NCBI GenBank assembly: GCA_021775735.1
Contig: JAJFHG010000029.1
Coordinates: 1-64,000 of the forward strand
From: Hyphomicrobiaceae bacterium
GTDB lineage: Bacteria; Pseudomonadota; Alphaproteobacteria; Rhizobiales; Hyphomicrobiaceae
Reading direction: 5' to 3'
Length of the DNA stretch: 64,000 bases
A model generated the notes under the pieces. It was not told the DNA's origin. It was given only the letters and a program-made list of their open reading frames with translations, and searched no databases. Both the position numbers and the translations under genes were made by a program. Of the stretch, positions 27,308-36,782 are shown one piece after another; position 1 is the first letter of the stretch; every line of letters starts with the position of its first letter.

Positions 27308-28891
27308 TCAGGTTGCGTGTTGGGTTGCGAACAGATCCGCCAATGCACTACGTTTCACTTTGCCGTTCGCGGTGCGAGGTAAACTATCAACGAATATAAT
27401 TTCGCGCGGCCGTTTATACTCTGCAAGATTTTGTTCTGCGAATTTCAGAACACTCTCTGAGGTTGGTGGTGCTTTGGGGTTTGGCACAACAAACGCGCCA
27501 ATCACCGAAACGTCTTTACGTACCGCGATTTCAGTGCAGGCAACATCTTGAATTCCTGGGTGATCCCGCAACCCCGCCTCAACCTCAAACGGTGAAACGC
27601 GATAGCCAAGCGCTTTCATGATATCGTTGGCGCGCCCAGTGTGTGTGATGTAACCTTCTGAATCAATGATTGCCAAATCACCACCAATAAACCATTCATC
27701 ACGATAGACCTCGGTTTCTTCATCTGCACGGTTCCAATAGCCGAGCATCAAACCTTTGTCTGAGCGGTGTACTGCAAGCAGGCCTTCTTCATTCGCAGGC
27801 AATGGCTCTATTCCACCTTCAACAGGAAGTACGGCGACACGTCGTCCGCGTTGTGCTTTGCCCGCTGACCCAGGTTTGCGCGCCATGCCGGGTGCCGTTG
27901 AGATGTAGGTTGAGATCTCACTCATGCCGAGTGCTTCAAGCAGTGGTGTGCCGGTCCGCTTTTGCCAGGCGTCAAATAAATCTGGCGGCGGTGTTTCACC
28001 TGCCATCAGACCATGGCGCAGTTGGCCAAGATCCAGCGGGCCCTCCGGGGCGTACTTCAAAATTTGTCGGTACACACCTGGCACTGCAGCAAATAAGGTT
28101 GCTTCGGTCTGGCGGATCAACTCCGGCCAAAGTTCAGGACGTTTCTCGCCCGTATAAATGATCGTCTCAGCGCCATTGGCCCAAGGGTCGATGAGGCCGG
28201 TTCCAAGCGTGTAGGTCCAGTTGAACGCGCCTGCATGCAGCATGCGATCATTCCGCGTCATGCCATACCAGCTTTGATATGTCGGACGCCGGCCAAATGC
28301 GACCCGATGGGCATGCATGACACCCTTGGGCTTTGATGTCGTTCCGCTGGTGTAGATGAGATAGGCGGGATCTTCAGCATCGGTCTGCGCAAATTCAGCG
28401 GGTTCATGCTGTGTTTTGAGCGCGTGCACGTCTTGTTCTGAGAGAACCGTGACGCCTGCCGGCACCTGATTGGACGTCAGATGATCAGCCAAACACACCA
28501 GTTTTGCACCGCTGTCGGCGATGAGAAACTGTGCCTCTTTCTCGGTTAGAACGCTCGTTGTCGGCAGTGGCACAAAGCCTGCTGCAATCGCACCAAAAAA
28601 AAGAATGGCATAGTCTGAAGTGTTATCCAGGCGAATAACAATTCGGTCGCCTTTATTCAGGCCATGAGAAATCAGTCCTTGTGCGGTCCTAAGCACCGCG
28701 TTCTCCAGCGCCAAGTACGTCCATGCTTCGTTGCCAGCGTGAGCACCAACATCCGACAGAACACGCAGAGCAATCTTGTCGGGAAACAAATGCGCTGGCC
28801 TGCCAATACAATAGTGCGCCATATTAAATGGCCCAGCAGGCAAGGCAGAGATGGGAAAGTCAGCTTCGGCTAACTGATTGTCATTGGTCAT
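27308..28891 (-). CDS. AMP-binding acyl-CoA synthetase
   Basis: A 527-residue ANL-superfamily ligase that activates a carboxylic acid as an acyl-adenylate and transfers it to CoA. The P-loop is YTSGTTSKPKGVMHAHR, the A5-type motif is LLEALGMSEIST, and the C-terminal catalytic Lys sits in PRTANGKVKRSAL. The overall pattern resembles benzoate-CoA-ligase-like and medium-chain acyl-CoA synthetases; the substrate cannot be told. Convergent with mfd (26 bp gap). The upstream gene on the same strand is the YejA-like binding protein, with no obvious link. Confidence 0.88.
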   Translation of the reverse strand: MTNDNQLAEADFPISALPAGPFNMAHYCIGRPAHLFPDKIALRVLSDVGAHAGNEAWTYLALENAVLRTAQGLISHGLNKGDRIVIRLDNTSDYAILFFGAIAAGFVPLPTTSVLTEKEAQFLIADSGAKLVCLADHLTSNQVPAGVTVLSEQDVHALKTQHEPAEFAQTDAEDPAYLIYTSGTTSKPKGVMHAHRVAFGRRPTYQSWYGMTRNDRMLHAGAFNWTYTLGTGLIDPWANGAETIIYTGEKRPELWPELIRQTEATLFAAVPGVYRQILKYAPEGPLDLGQLRHGLMAGETPPPDLFDAWQKRTGTPLLEALGMSEISTYISTAPGMARKPGSAGKAQRGRRVAVLPVEGGIEPLPANEEGLLAVHRSDKGLMLGYWNRADEETEVYRDEWFIGGDLAIIDSEGYITHTGRANDIMKALGYRVSPFEVEAGLRDHPGIQDVACTEIAVRKDVSVIGAFVVPNPKAPPTSESVLKFAEQNLAEYKRPREIIFVDSLPRTANGKVKRSALADLFATQHAT

Positions 28892-28933
28892 GAATGTTGG
28901 CAGGTCAGATGTGGGCTGGTGGGAGCCAGTAGC

Positions 28934-30787
28934 TTAGTTGTCGGGATTGGGTTTTGCCCACCATGTGTCGATATTAAATCCAAACAGCGGTGTGGTTTTG
29001 GGAAACCGAAGTTTCCGCCAGTGAGCGATCCAGTCCTTTGGCGTGTGGAACAATGGTATAACATAATCGCCTGATAACAGCACGCGATCAAGAGCTCTGA
29101 CAGCGGACACAAAGTCCTGAGAGGTTTTGGCGGCGAGCATCGCCTGGATCATTGCATCTGCTGCAGGGTTTTGAACCCCTCCATAGTTGAATGTGCCCGG
29201 CGAGTTTGCGATTTTTGACGACCAGCGGAAGAGCTGCTCGTTGCCAGGTGACAGCGATGAGCGCCATTTCATCTGCATCATATCAAAGTCATAATCGCGA
29301 ATGCGCGCTTGGTACTGGGCACTGTCAACGGCGCGGATCGTGGCCTGGATGCCAAGCCGGGCAAGCTGTTTGACATACCCGCCAAGCAGGCGATCCAGTG
29401 CTGGTGAACTTGCCAAAATCTCAAAGGTAAGTTGTTTGCCAGTTTTTTTATGAACCAGTTGGCGGCCTTTCAGTTCATAGCCTGCCGCGCGCAACCGTTG
29501 AAAAGCTATGCGTGCGTTATCGCGATTGTGTCCACCACCATCGGTGACCGGAAAGCGATAGGTGCCATCCATCACAGCAGGATGGATGGTGTCTTTATAA
29601 GGCGCCAACAGCGATTTTTCTCTCGCGTCAGCCGGTTTGCCGATGGAGGATAGGTAAGAGCGTTCAAAAAAACTCTCCGTGCGCTTATAAAGGCCGTGAT
29701 AGAGCGTCTGATTGATCCATTCAAAATCAAACAGTTGAATCAAAGCTTGACGGACTTTCGGATCGGCAAAAACTTTGCGCCGTGTATTGAAAACGAGGGC
29801 AGCCATGCCGTCCGGCAATCCGGTGGTAAATTCTGATTTGACGATTTTTCCAGCTTTCACCTGTGGGATGGCATATCCTTCAGACCACGTCGCTGGATCG
29901 TCTTCTTTGCGAAGGTCAACAACGCCAGTCTTAAACGCTTCAAATTCAATGGCGGCATCACGGAAGTATTCAAATTTCACGGTATCAAAATTAAATCGAC
30001 CACGCGCCACATTAAGATCCCGTGCCCAATAGTTCGGATTACGCGCGTAGGTAATTGATCGACCAACATCAACTTTTTTGATGGTGTAGGGGCCAGAGCC
30101 AAGGAGCGGGTCCAACGTCGTCTTTTCAAATGTCTCTGGATTAGTCGCATGTTTTGCGAGGACCGGCATCAAGCCGAGGATCAATGGCATCTCGCGATCG
30201 CCACTGGCATCAAGTGTCATTTTCACGCTGAGATCTGAAATCTGCTCAATGTTTGCAACCTTGCTGTAGTAGGTTCTGTGGTTGGGGCGCCCCTTTTCGC
30301 GCAGCAACTTGAGCGAAAACACGACATCTTCGACGCCGACGGGATGTCCGTCAGAAAATGTTGCTTTTGGATTGAGGTGAAAAGTAATTGATGAGCGATC
30401 ATCTGGGACTTCGATGGACTGTGCCAACAACCCATAAAGAGTGAACGGTTCATCAAGGCTGCGTGACAAGAGGCTTTCGATTGCAAAGGCTCTGACGCCT
30501 TCTGCCGACTTGCCCTTCACAATGAGCGGATTAACGCTATCGAAGGAGCCGGTGGTGGAAAGAGTCAGCGTACCACCCTTTGGCGCGTTGGGATTGGCAT
30601 AAGGGTAGTGTGTGAAACCAGCGTTGAATTTTGGTTCGCCGTGCATTGCAAGAGCGTGGCTGCGCATACCAGTGGTAGATACCGGCAGCGGTTCAGCGTG
30701 GGCGTGCCTCAGGCGTGCAAAGGGTTGGCCCCAGTTCACGGCTACGATGCCGCATGAAAGAAAGATTGTGAACAACAGCCGCGACAT
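28934..30787 (-). CDS. extracellular solute-binding protein, family 5 (YejA-like)
   Basis: A 617-residue periplasmic binding protein with a signal peptide (LLFTIFLSCGIVAVNWG; cleavage probably near the HAEP segment). YPYANPNAPKGGTL and LLAQSIEVPDDRSSITFHL are typical of the SBP_bac_5 family, and the long form with SYLSSIGKPADAREKSLL resembles YejA, which binds oligopeptides or microcin C-like compounds for an ABC importer. No permease or ATPase gene is adjacent, so it is orphaned here and presumably feeds a transporter encoded elsewhere. Confidence 0.88.
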   Translation of the reverse strand: MSRLLFTIFLSCGIVAVNWGQPFARLRHAHAEPLPVSTTGMRSHALAMHGEPKFNAGFTHYPYANPNAPKGGTLTLSTTGSFDSVNPLIVKGKSAEGVRAFAIESLLSRSLDEPFTLYGLLAQSIEVPDDRSSITFHLNPKATFSDGHPVGVEDVVFSLKLLREKGRPNHRTYYSKVANIEQISDLSVKMTLDASGDREMPLILGLMPVLAKHATNPETFEKTTLDPLLGSGPYTIKKVDVGRSITYARNPNYWARDLNVARGRFNFDTVKFEYFRDAAIEFEAFKTGVVDLRKEDDPATWSEGYAIPQVKAGKIVKSEFTTGLPDGMAALVFNTRRKVFADPKVRQALIQLFDFEWINQTLYHGLYKRTESFFERSYLSSIGKPADAREKSLLAPYKDTIHPAVMDGTYRFPVTDGGGHNRDNARIAFQRLRAAGYELKGRQLVHKKTGKQLTFEILASSPALDRLLGGYVKQLARLGIQATIRAVDSAQYQARIRDYDFDMMQMKWRSSLSPGNEQLFRWSSKIANSPGTFNYGGVQNPAADAMIQAMLAAKTSQDFVSAVRALDRVLLSGDYVIPLFHTPKDWIAHWRKLRFPKTTPLFGFNIDTWWAKPNPDN

Positions 30788-31241
30788 TGCGTCTCTTTAG
30801 TCTTTCGCCAAGGTGATGGGAAAAATACCAGATAGCGAACAATCGCTGCTATCTGGGTCGGCAATATGGCCCTTAACGTCAGTGTAAGAGCCACCAGTGC
30901 CCGCACTTAGCATGCGCCACGCCATGTGGCGAGGCAATGGGAACGTGGCCAGGGCGCAACGGGCATTGTAAAGTATGGCCTGGAGTTGGCGTGCCCACCG
31001 TTCTGTCACTAGATAGCCTTAATCCAAGCCTTAGTGCCGGAGCCCCAATGTGCTCTTTTTCACTTGGGCTCAGCGGTGTAAAATGGCACGTTACGGCCAG
31101 AAGATGAAACGGGATGCAGCTCCTGGGTGGGGTGCACTCATTAAAAATTGCGAAGCGGGTGAGCGCGCTACGAACGTGCGCACTACACTTTGACACAAGG
31201 GGTTCGGTCACAAAGCCGACGGTGAGAGAGGTCAATTGAGA
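30788..31241. other. 454-bp intergenic region between divergent binding-protein and IalB genes
   Basis: Must hold promoters in both directions. A 70-codon minus-strand frame (30797-31009) ends nine nt before the binding-protein gene but resembles nothing I know. No strong hairpin or repeat seen. GAGAGG at about 31226-31231 is the ribosome binding site of the IalB gene. Confidence 0.45.
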
Positions 31242-32144
31242 ATGTTTGAGCATAGGTTTTCAGAAAAGATCGCGGATCGTTCCATTTTTTCTGGACTGTC
31301 GGTCCTCGCGTTGAGCTTGGCACTGGTCGCACCTTTAACTTCAGGCGCCATGGCGCAAGAGAAAAAAGCAGCGCCAGCAGCTAAGGCACCAGCAGCTAAG
31401 CCAGCGCCTAAGGCACCAGCAGCCAAGCCAGCGCCTAAGGCTGCAGCGCCAGCTGCTAAAGCGGCAGGAAAAGAAGACCCACGCAACAAGAAGTCATGGT
31501 TTAAGATTTGCGCCAAAGTGCCAATTGGCAACAAGGGCAAGCCTCCTGAAAAAGGTAAAGAACCTGAAAAGAAAAATGCCTGCACGACTTTTTATGAAAG
31601 CTTCAACCCAGCCACCGGTGCACCCTTGGTTTATCTTGCGATCGAGCAGGGCGAGGGTATCAAATCTAAAGTGATGACGGTTGTTGTCCCCACCGGCCTT
31701 GCTTTGCCACCGGGCATGGCGATTACTGTGTTTCAGAAAGACCAGTGGGACAAGTTCCTTGCCCAAAGCAAAGAGGGCAAGACCGTTAAGCCAGAAGATA
31801 TTGGCTTGAAACCAATCGAGTTGAAATACCTACATTGTCACGCAACCGGGTGTGTCTCGGTTTCAGAGGCTGCGGACGACTTTATCGCTCAGATGAAATC
31901 GGGTGTTGGCGTCATGGTGCGCGCGGTTGAACTGTCAAACAAGGTTGTAGATTTCCCGATACCCCTCAAGGGTTTCTCGGGAGCCCATGAAGGTAAGCCA
32001 GAAGACACAAAAGAGTTTATGGCATTCCGCGCCAACCGCCTGAAGCAATTGGAAGTCAAACGCCGCAAGTTGATTGAACAGTTCAAAAAAGATAAAGAGG
32101 AATTGATGAAAGATGCGCCTGAAAATAAGAAGAAGAAAAAATAG
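31242..32144 (+). CDS. invasion-associated locus B (IalB) family secreted protein
   Basis: A ~300-residue secreted protein. The signal peptide (FSGLSVLALSLALVAPLTSGAMA-QE) is followed by an Ala/Lys/Pro repeat linker (about residues 45-80) and the IalB-like domain: WFKICAKVP, VVPTGLALPPGMAITV, LKYLHCHATGCVSV with a likely disulfide pair. The last ~50 residues are a Lys/Glu-rich charged helix ending in KKKKK. IalB proteins occur across Hyphomicrobiales and the Bartonella member affects erythrocyte invasion; in free-living relatives the role is unknown. ATG 31242 is chosen over TTG 31236 for its better spacing to GAGAGG. Confidence 0.88.
   Translation: MFEHRFSEKIADRSIFSGLSVLALSLALVAPLTSGAMAQEKKAAPAAKAPAAKPAPKAPAAKPAPKAAAPAAKAAGKEDPRNKKSWFKICAKVPIGNKGKPPEKGKEPEKKNACTTFYESFNPATGAPLVYLAIEQGEGIKSKVMTVVVPTGLALPPGMAITVFQKDQWDKFLAQSKEGKTVKPEDIGLKPIELKYLHCHATGCVSVSEAADDFIAQMKSGVGVMVRAVELSNKVVDFPIPLKGFSGAHEGKPEDTKEFMAFRANRLKQLEVKRRKLIEQFKKDKEELMKDAPENKKKKK
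31386..31439 (+). repeat. 27-bp tandem repeat in the IalB linker
   Basis: Two adjacent 27-nt units (31386-31412 and 31413-31439) differ at a single base and encode the nine residues APAAKPAPK twice. A partial unit precedes them (31371-31385) and a degenerate one follows. The in-frame unit length means copy-number changes would only lengthen or shorten the linker. Confidence 0.8.
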
Positions 32145-32180
32145 ATCAGGTGCATAATTAGAAACGCAACAATGATAAAG

Positions 32181-32210
32181 CCCGCGGACAATTTCATCCG
32201 CGGGTTTTTT
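32181..32210 (+). terminator. intrinsic terminator of the IalB gene
   Basis: CCCGCGGA (32181-32188) pairs perfectly with TCCGCGGG (32197-32204) around an 8-nt loop, followed at once by six T (32205-32210). It lies 36 nt past the stop codon of the IalB gene. Confidence 0.9.
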
Positions 32211-32289
32211 CATGTCTTCAGGGAGTCAGATGCAGACATCTAGAGCAACTTATCTGTCGCAAATCGGTTCTGAATTAAGACGGCGTGAT

Positions 32290-32613
32290 CTAGTGGGCTT
32301 GCATAAACAGTGCTTTGTATTGACCATCACCGTCTTCGGCAAACAACTCTGAGATTTGCGGATGACGCAGTGGCTCACCGGTTTCATCAGGCAGCAAGTT
32401 CTGCTCCGAAACATAGGCAATGTATTCAGTCTCATCATTCTCGGCCAGCAAATGGTAGTAGGGCTGGTCTTTATGCGGGCGCACATCTTCCGGGATCGAT
32501 TGCCACCACTCTTCCGTGTTGTCGAATTCTGGGTCGATATCAAAAATCACACCACGAAATGGATAGAGGCGATGGCGCACCACCTGGCCAACGTCAAACT
32601 TGGCTTGGCGCAT
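32290..32613 (-). CDS. hspQ: heat shock protein HspQ
   Basis: A 107-residue HspQ/YccV-type protein; the E. coli homologue is a specificity factor for Lon protease and was first described as binding hemimethylated DNA. The family core is clear: AKFDVGQVVRHRLYPFRGVI, DIDPEFDNTEEWW, DQPYYHLLAEN and YIAYVSEQNLLPD. I start at ATG 32613 because HspQ proteins begin at MRQAKF-like sequence; ATG 32658 would add 15 residues and the frame is open to 32733. On the same strand as, and 155 nt downstream of, the malyl-CoA lyase gene. Confidence 0.9.
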   Translation of the reverse strand: MRQAKFDVGQVVRHRLYPFRGVIFDIDPEFDNTEEWWQSIPEDVRPHKDQPYYHLLAENDETEYIAYVSEQNLLPDETGEPLRHPQISELFAEDGDGQYKALFMQAH

Positions 32614-32768
32614 GGTACAGCCTGATAGGCCCAATGGGTTGGTGTTCGACTTGCTCATGGACGGTATTCGAGGCGAGGTCAGCTGTGATGTCAATGGCCA
32701 GCTGCTCAAGCGTGGCACGAAGCCCTCACTCATAGTGGATTTTGGTGATCAAATGCAGGTGGTCAAGG

Positions 32769-33821
32769 TTAAAGCTGGTAGGCTGAGGCAAGATCAGGAT
32801 CTTTGCTGGCGACCAGCTTGGCAAGGTCGACAATGACTTTGGCCTGCTTCCAAGTCGCATCATCCTGCATTTTGCCATCAATCATTACCGCGCCAGTGCC
32901 GTCTGGCATCGCCTCTAGGATCTTCTTTGCAAACAGCACTTCACCGGGATCTGGTGAGAACACTTTCTTGGCAATAGTGATCTGGGAAGGATGCAGCGAC
33001 CATGCACCAAGACAGCCTTGCAGGAACGCATTGCGGAATTGCGCTTCACATGCTGCTGCATCGGAAAAATCACCAAACGGTCCATAAAACGGTTTCAAAC
33101 CATACGCGAGACACGCATCGACCATCCGCGCCACGGTGTAATGCCACAAGTCCTGTTGGTAGCGCGCACGTGCAGCGCCGTCGTCACCAGCATCAGCGAG
33201 AACAGAGTAATCAGGATGGCCGCCGCCAACGCGGGTTGTTTTCATGCCGCGGGAAGCGGCAAGATCTGCTGGGCCAAGGCTCATGCCGTGCATGCGCGGT
33301 GAGGCGGCTGCAATATCTTCGACGTTTTTTACGCCTTCTGCTGTTTCCAAAATCGCGTGGATCATAATGGGTTTTGACACATGATGTTTGGCTTCAAGCT
33401 GGGCCAGAAGTTGATCGAGGTAGTGGATATCCCACGGGCCTTCAACCTTGGGCAGCATAATGACATCTACGCGATCTCCAACTTCAGATACGATGTTGAT
33501 CACATCGTCCAGCATCCACGGTGAGTTGAGGCAGTTGATACGGGTCCAAAGACCTGTGCTACCAAAGTCAGTATTACGCGCCATGTCGATGAAACCAGCA
33601 CGGGCTTCTTCTTTCTCATCGGCTGCAATTGCGTCTTCCAGGTTGCCCAGAACGACATCCACCTTGCCGGCAATGTCGGCAAGTTTCGCGCGAATTTTCT
33701 GGTTGTGGGGTGGCACAAAGTGGATCATGCGCTCGAGCCGGACGGGCAGAGCACGCAATGGCTCTGGGGCGCCGATGGCGAGTGGGCTGTGAAATTTTCC
33801 AGGTGTGCGAACAGCGGTCAT
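32769..33821 (-). CDS. mcl: malyl-CoA lyase / beta-methylmalyl-CoA lyase (CoA ester lyase)
   Basis: A 350-residue CitE-like aldolase family enzyme. It probably splits L-malyl-CoA into acetyl-CoA and glyoxylate and/or beta-methylmalyl-CoA into propionyl-CoA and glyoxylate. Family motifs include [55 protein letters not shown] and SLHPSQI. Such enzymes work in the serine cycle or the ethylmalonyl-CoA pathway of acetate assimilation. Start at ATG 33821; the frame runs to 33920. A symbol is given by family; which substrate dominates is not known. Confidence 0.88.
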   Translation of the reverse strand: MTAVRTPGKFHSPLAIGAPEPLRALPVRLERMIHFVPPHNQKIRAKLADIAGKVDVVLGNLEDAIAADEKEEARAGFIDMARNTDFGSTGLWTRINCLNSPWMLDDVINIVSEVGDRVDVIMLPKVEGPWDIHYLDQLLAQLEAKHHVSKPIMIHAILETAEGVKNVEDIAAASPRMHGMSLGPADLAASRGMKTTRVGGGHPDYSVLADAGDDGAARARYQQDLWHYTVARMVDACLAYGLKPFYGPFGDFSDAAACEAQFRNAFLQGCLGAWSLHPSQITIAKKVFSPDPGEVLFAKKILEAMPDGTGAVMIDGKMQDDATWKQAKVIVDLAKLVASKDPDLASAYQL

Positions 33822-33977
33822 GATCAGGTCTTTGCGGTCAAGGTTTAAGGAAAGGATGGTGTGAGAGGTTGCGCACTGTATGAACCCGGTTGGTCTGATG
33901 TCAACGCCTGCAATGCGCACAGATGAACGAAAAGGTCGGCTGGTTGAGGATCGCGGTGGCTATGATTTGGGTCGTTT

Positions 33978-34892
33978 TTAGCTCCAGCGCCGATTAGACC
34001 ACATCCACTGTTCTGGCAGCTCGCGCACCCAAACTTCAAATTGCTTTTGCATTTCAGTGACGGCCCAGCGCACATCATTGGCTTGGTTGGCCGTGCGAGG
34101 GACACGCAACTCTTTGATGTCAATTTCAAACTCACTGCCGGTACCAATGCGCCTGCAGCGCGACATCCAAATGCGCGAGCCAACACGACGTGCAATCATC
34201 ACCCCTATGGCTTGTGTGCGCGCGGGCTGGCCAAAGAACGGGACTTCGATGCCGGTGCGGTCATAAAGATCGCAGACCAAACCCAATCGGCCGCCCTTGC
34301 GGACGAAGTCGGTCAGGACTCGCGCAGTTTTTTGACTATCGTCGTGTCCACCAACGTTCCCGCGGCCAAACAACCCGCCTGGGAACAAGTCTTTGCGTTG
34401 TTGTCGCAGATAATTATCAACGTACGGATTGGTCACGGTGCGATAGACACCAGCAGGATTGGCGTTGGCTTCAACAAATGGCCATATCGTAATTTCCCAA
34501 TTGCCCATGTGTAATGAGACACCGACAGCTGCACCGAGTTTATTGGAATAGCGACCAAACAGTTCAGCATCGGCAATCTTAATGCATTCAGGGTTGGCGA
34601 TCAGACGGTCAATTTGCATCGTTTCCGCCATCACGCGGCCCAGGTTTTCCCAGTGCGCCATGCAAATAGCCTTGCGCTCAGCGTCAGATTTTTCTGGAAA
34701 AGCGATGGCCAAGTTCGCGAGCGCGCGCTTATGCCGTTTTGGGCTAACAATTGGTGCAAGCCGACGCCACCACCGGGCGGAGAAACGTGTCGCGGTTGGT
34801 AGCGGCATCAGTCGAATAGCACCGACGATAAAACGCAGCGTGGCGTACTCAAGGCGATATTGCAGATCGCGGAGGCGTTCGGTGAGTGTCAT
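33978..34892 (-). CDS. lysophospholipid/lauroyl acyltransferase, LpxL/HtrB family
   Basis: A 304-residue inner-membrane acyltransferase that adds a secondary acyl chain to lipid A (or a related acceptor). The catalytic signature is SLHMGNWEI (H-x4-D/E type, near residue 128). Other family features are the N-terminal RLMPLPTATRFSARWWRRLAP and the closing PEQWMWSNRRW. Which late acylation step it performs cannot be told. On the same strand as the ubiH-like gene (101-nt gap) and the mcl gene. Confidence 0.88.
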   Translation of the reverse strand: MTLTERLRDLQYRLEYATLRFIVGAIRLMPLPTATRFSARWWRRLAPIVSPKRHKRALANLAIAFPEKSDAERKAICMAHWENLGRVMAETMQIDRLIANPECIKIADAELFGRYSNKLGAAVGVSLHMGNWEITIWPFVEANANPAGVYRTVTNPYVDNYLRQQRKDLFPGGLFGRGNVGGHDDSQKTARVLTDFVRKGGRLGLVCDLYDRTGIEVPFFGQPARTQAIGVMIARRVGSRIWMSRCRRIGTGSEFEIDIKELRVPRTANQANDVRWAVTEMQKQFEVWVRELPEQWMWSNRRWS

Positions 34893-34993
34893 GAAGGGTG
34901 GACTTGTGCCTTAGGCTGTGTGGTGCGTGTAATGAGACCGTCGCCGGGTCATGCCTGCCGGGAGGAAGGCCGTCAAGAGCGCTTTTTAGCGTG

Positions 34994-36307
34994 TTAGGAA
35001 TACATTGAGGATTGCGTACTCTGAGCGTATGCGCTCGGTCGTGTGACCGGTTTTTGGCTCAGCGCTGTTTTGAATTTCTCGCGTCCATTGATCTGCATCA
35101 GGACGGGCGATACGCCCGTGGGTGTCAGGCCTTCTCGCACCATCCAGCGGCGCAGCGGCGCGAACGTTTTCAACGCATGTAATCCAAGGCCTCGCGCGAG
35201 GTGTGCTGGTAAAAATGAGGTCAACAACGAGCGGTTGAAGATATCTACGGCGTTGGTACGTGAGCGAATATCAAAGTTGCGGGCTCGGTCGTAGGCTATC
35301 ATCGTTTCTTGTGCCGCAATACTGGATCCGCTTCTGATCGCGTCTGCAACGCAGTCAGCCAAAACAGCGCAGTCGCGTAAACCTAGATTCAGGCCTTGTG
35401 CACCAATGGGTGGAATGACGTGGGCGGCTTCACCAATAAGAGCGACGCCATTGGCGCCAAACTGATCCGCAGTCATTGCAGACAATGGAAACGCAGCGCG
35501 TTTTGCAATATCGCCAATGTCGCCAAGCAATCCATTGAGCGGCTGCTCAAGTGCACGCACAAACGTGTCGTCATCGAGTTTAAGCAAAGATGCTGCGTTG
35601 TCGGTTGATGTGACCCAAACCAAACTCGATGCGTTGTCTGGCATGGGCACGACCGTCAATGGACCATGTTGATAATGGAATTCTGTCGAAATATCATGAT
35701 GCGCGCGGCTGTGCGTGAACGTACACGCGATGGCCGTTTGTGGGTATGACCACGTTTTATCACTGATACCAGCACTGTTACGACAAATAGATTTGCGGCC
35801 ATCAGCGCCGACGAGCAATGTCGTTCTCACAGCCTGACCTTCTGCAAGATTGATGTCGGAGTGTGTTTCCATGCGATCGATTGACGTCACGGCTTTTGTC
35901 GCAATCAGCGTGATATTGTCTGACGTGGCGCGCACGCGCTGCCAAAGCGATTTCGTCAACGCATGGTTGGGCACGTTAAAGCCAAACTCCGACATGCCAG
36001 CATCGCGGGCATGGAACACAACTTCTGGCGCTCTGAGGAGGGCATCGCGGCCATCCAACATGCGTATGCCTTTGAGTGGCGCACATGCTGCGCGGCAGGT
36101 TGGCCAAATCTCGAGATTGCGCAGCAGCTCAATTGAGCCCGCAAATAATGCTGCCGTTCGGCGATCCTCGTGGCGACCGTCAGGTTGCTCGTCGGGTCCA
36201 ACGAGCGCCACCTGTTGTCCCGTCTCAGCCAGCGTAAGAGCGGCGGTGAGCCCCGCCGGACCTGTGCCGACAACGGTGATATCAAAGTGGCGGGATGGAG
36301 CGGTCAA
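34994..36307 (-). CDS. FAD-dependent monooxygenase, UbiH/UbiF/Coq6 family
   Basis: A 437-residue flavoprotein hydroxylase likely acting on a ubiquinone precursor. The N-terminal FAD dinucleotide fold is DITVVGTGPAGLTAAL, the DG motif is LLVGADGRKSICRN, and the second FAD motif is ALIGEAAHVIPPIGAQGLNLGLRD. No ATG lies in front of the Rossmann strand. A TTG at 36307 is preceded by GAGGGT at proper distance, so I choose it over the GTG at 36400, which would add 31 residues unlike the family. The hydroxylated ring position is unknown. Confidence 0.88.
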   Translation of the reverse strand: MTAPSRHFDITVVGTGPAGLTAALTLAETGQQVALVGPDEQPDGRHEDRRTAALFAGSIELLRNLEIWPTCRAACAPLKGIRMLDGRDALLRAPEVVFHARDAGMSEFGFNVPNHALTKSLWQRVRATSDNITLIATKAVTSIDRMETHSDINLAEGQAVRTTLLVGADGRKSICRNSAGISDKTWSYPQTAIACTFTHSRAHHDISTEFHYQHGPLTVVPMPDNASSLVWVTSTDNAASLLKLDDDTFVRALEQPLNGLLGDIGDIAKRAAFPLSAMTADQFGANGVALIGEAAHVIPPIGAQGLNLGLRDCAVLADCVADAIRSGSSIAAQETMIAYDRARNFDIRSRTNAVDIFNRSLLTSFLPAHLARGLGLHALKTFAPLRRWMVREGLTPTGVSPVLMQINGREKFKTALSQKPVTRPSAYAQSTQSSMYS

Positions 36308-36782
36308 AATCGTACCCTCACTGAGGCTCAAGGAATGGCTGACGATAATCGTGGGCGAAGGACGTCGCAATCTGTCTCCGCATACACTGCCTGACCGCAC
36401 GAATGCGGGTAAAACAGCGCTCTTGCCCAGAAACCACGACGCTCAGGGTCGTACAACCCTGTGGGTCAATGTGTACAATCTGTGCTTTGCCACAGTTTTG
36501 CCAATTTTCACGGCAGCCCTCTGATTGCGCTTTCATTCTGCTCCAAGCAGGTACTAGCCGTTGATTTTGCGCCTAATTTCACCGGAGCGGCCTAATTTGG
36601 TGTATTATTGCCACATGGCGCCACCACAACACCCTAGGTGAGAAAGTTGGTTGGCCATTAACATGTCGTGAAACGTGCTTGTGTTCTGATATGCGCTCAC
36701 TACGTTGAGTTTCATCAGTAATCCTATTGGTTTACGAGGCCTCAGTGGTGCGTTCGGCCTAATGTGGTTTCGGGGTAGTAGA
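36308..36782. other. 475-bp intergenic region between divergent UbiH-like and small secreted protein genes
   Basis: No gene recognised. A direct repeat CCTAATTT occurs twice (near 36570-36600), and the middle part is A/T-richer, so promoters are likely here. If the GTG at 36400 were the real start of the UbiH-like gene, the gap would shrink by 93 bp. Confidence 0.4.

Noticed and set aside
30797-31009. A 70-codon gene directly upstream of the YejA-like protein
   Set aside because: No recognisable domain, GTG start without ribosome binding site, and no sign of family conservation; treated as chance frame.
32310-32735. A plus-strand gene opposite hspQ
   Set aside because: It is the antisense shadow of hspQ, whose protein family is clear.
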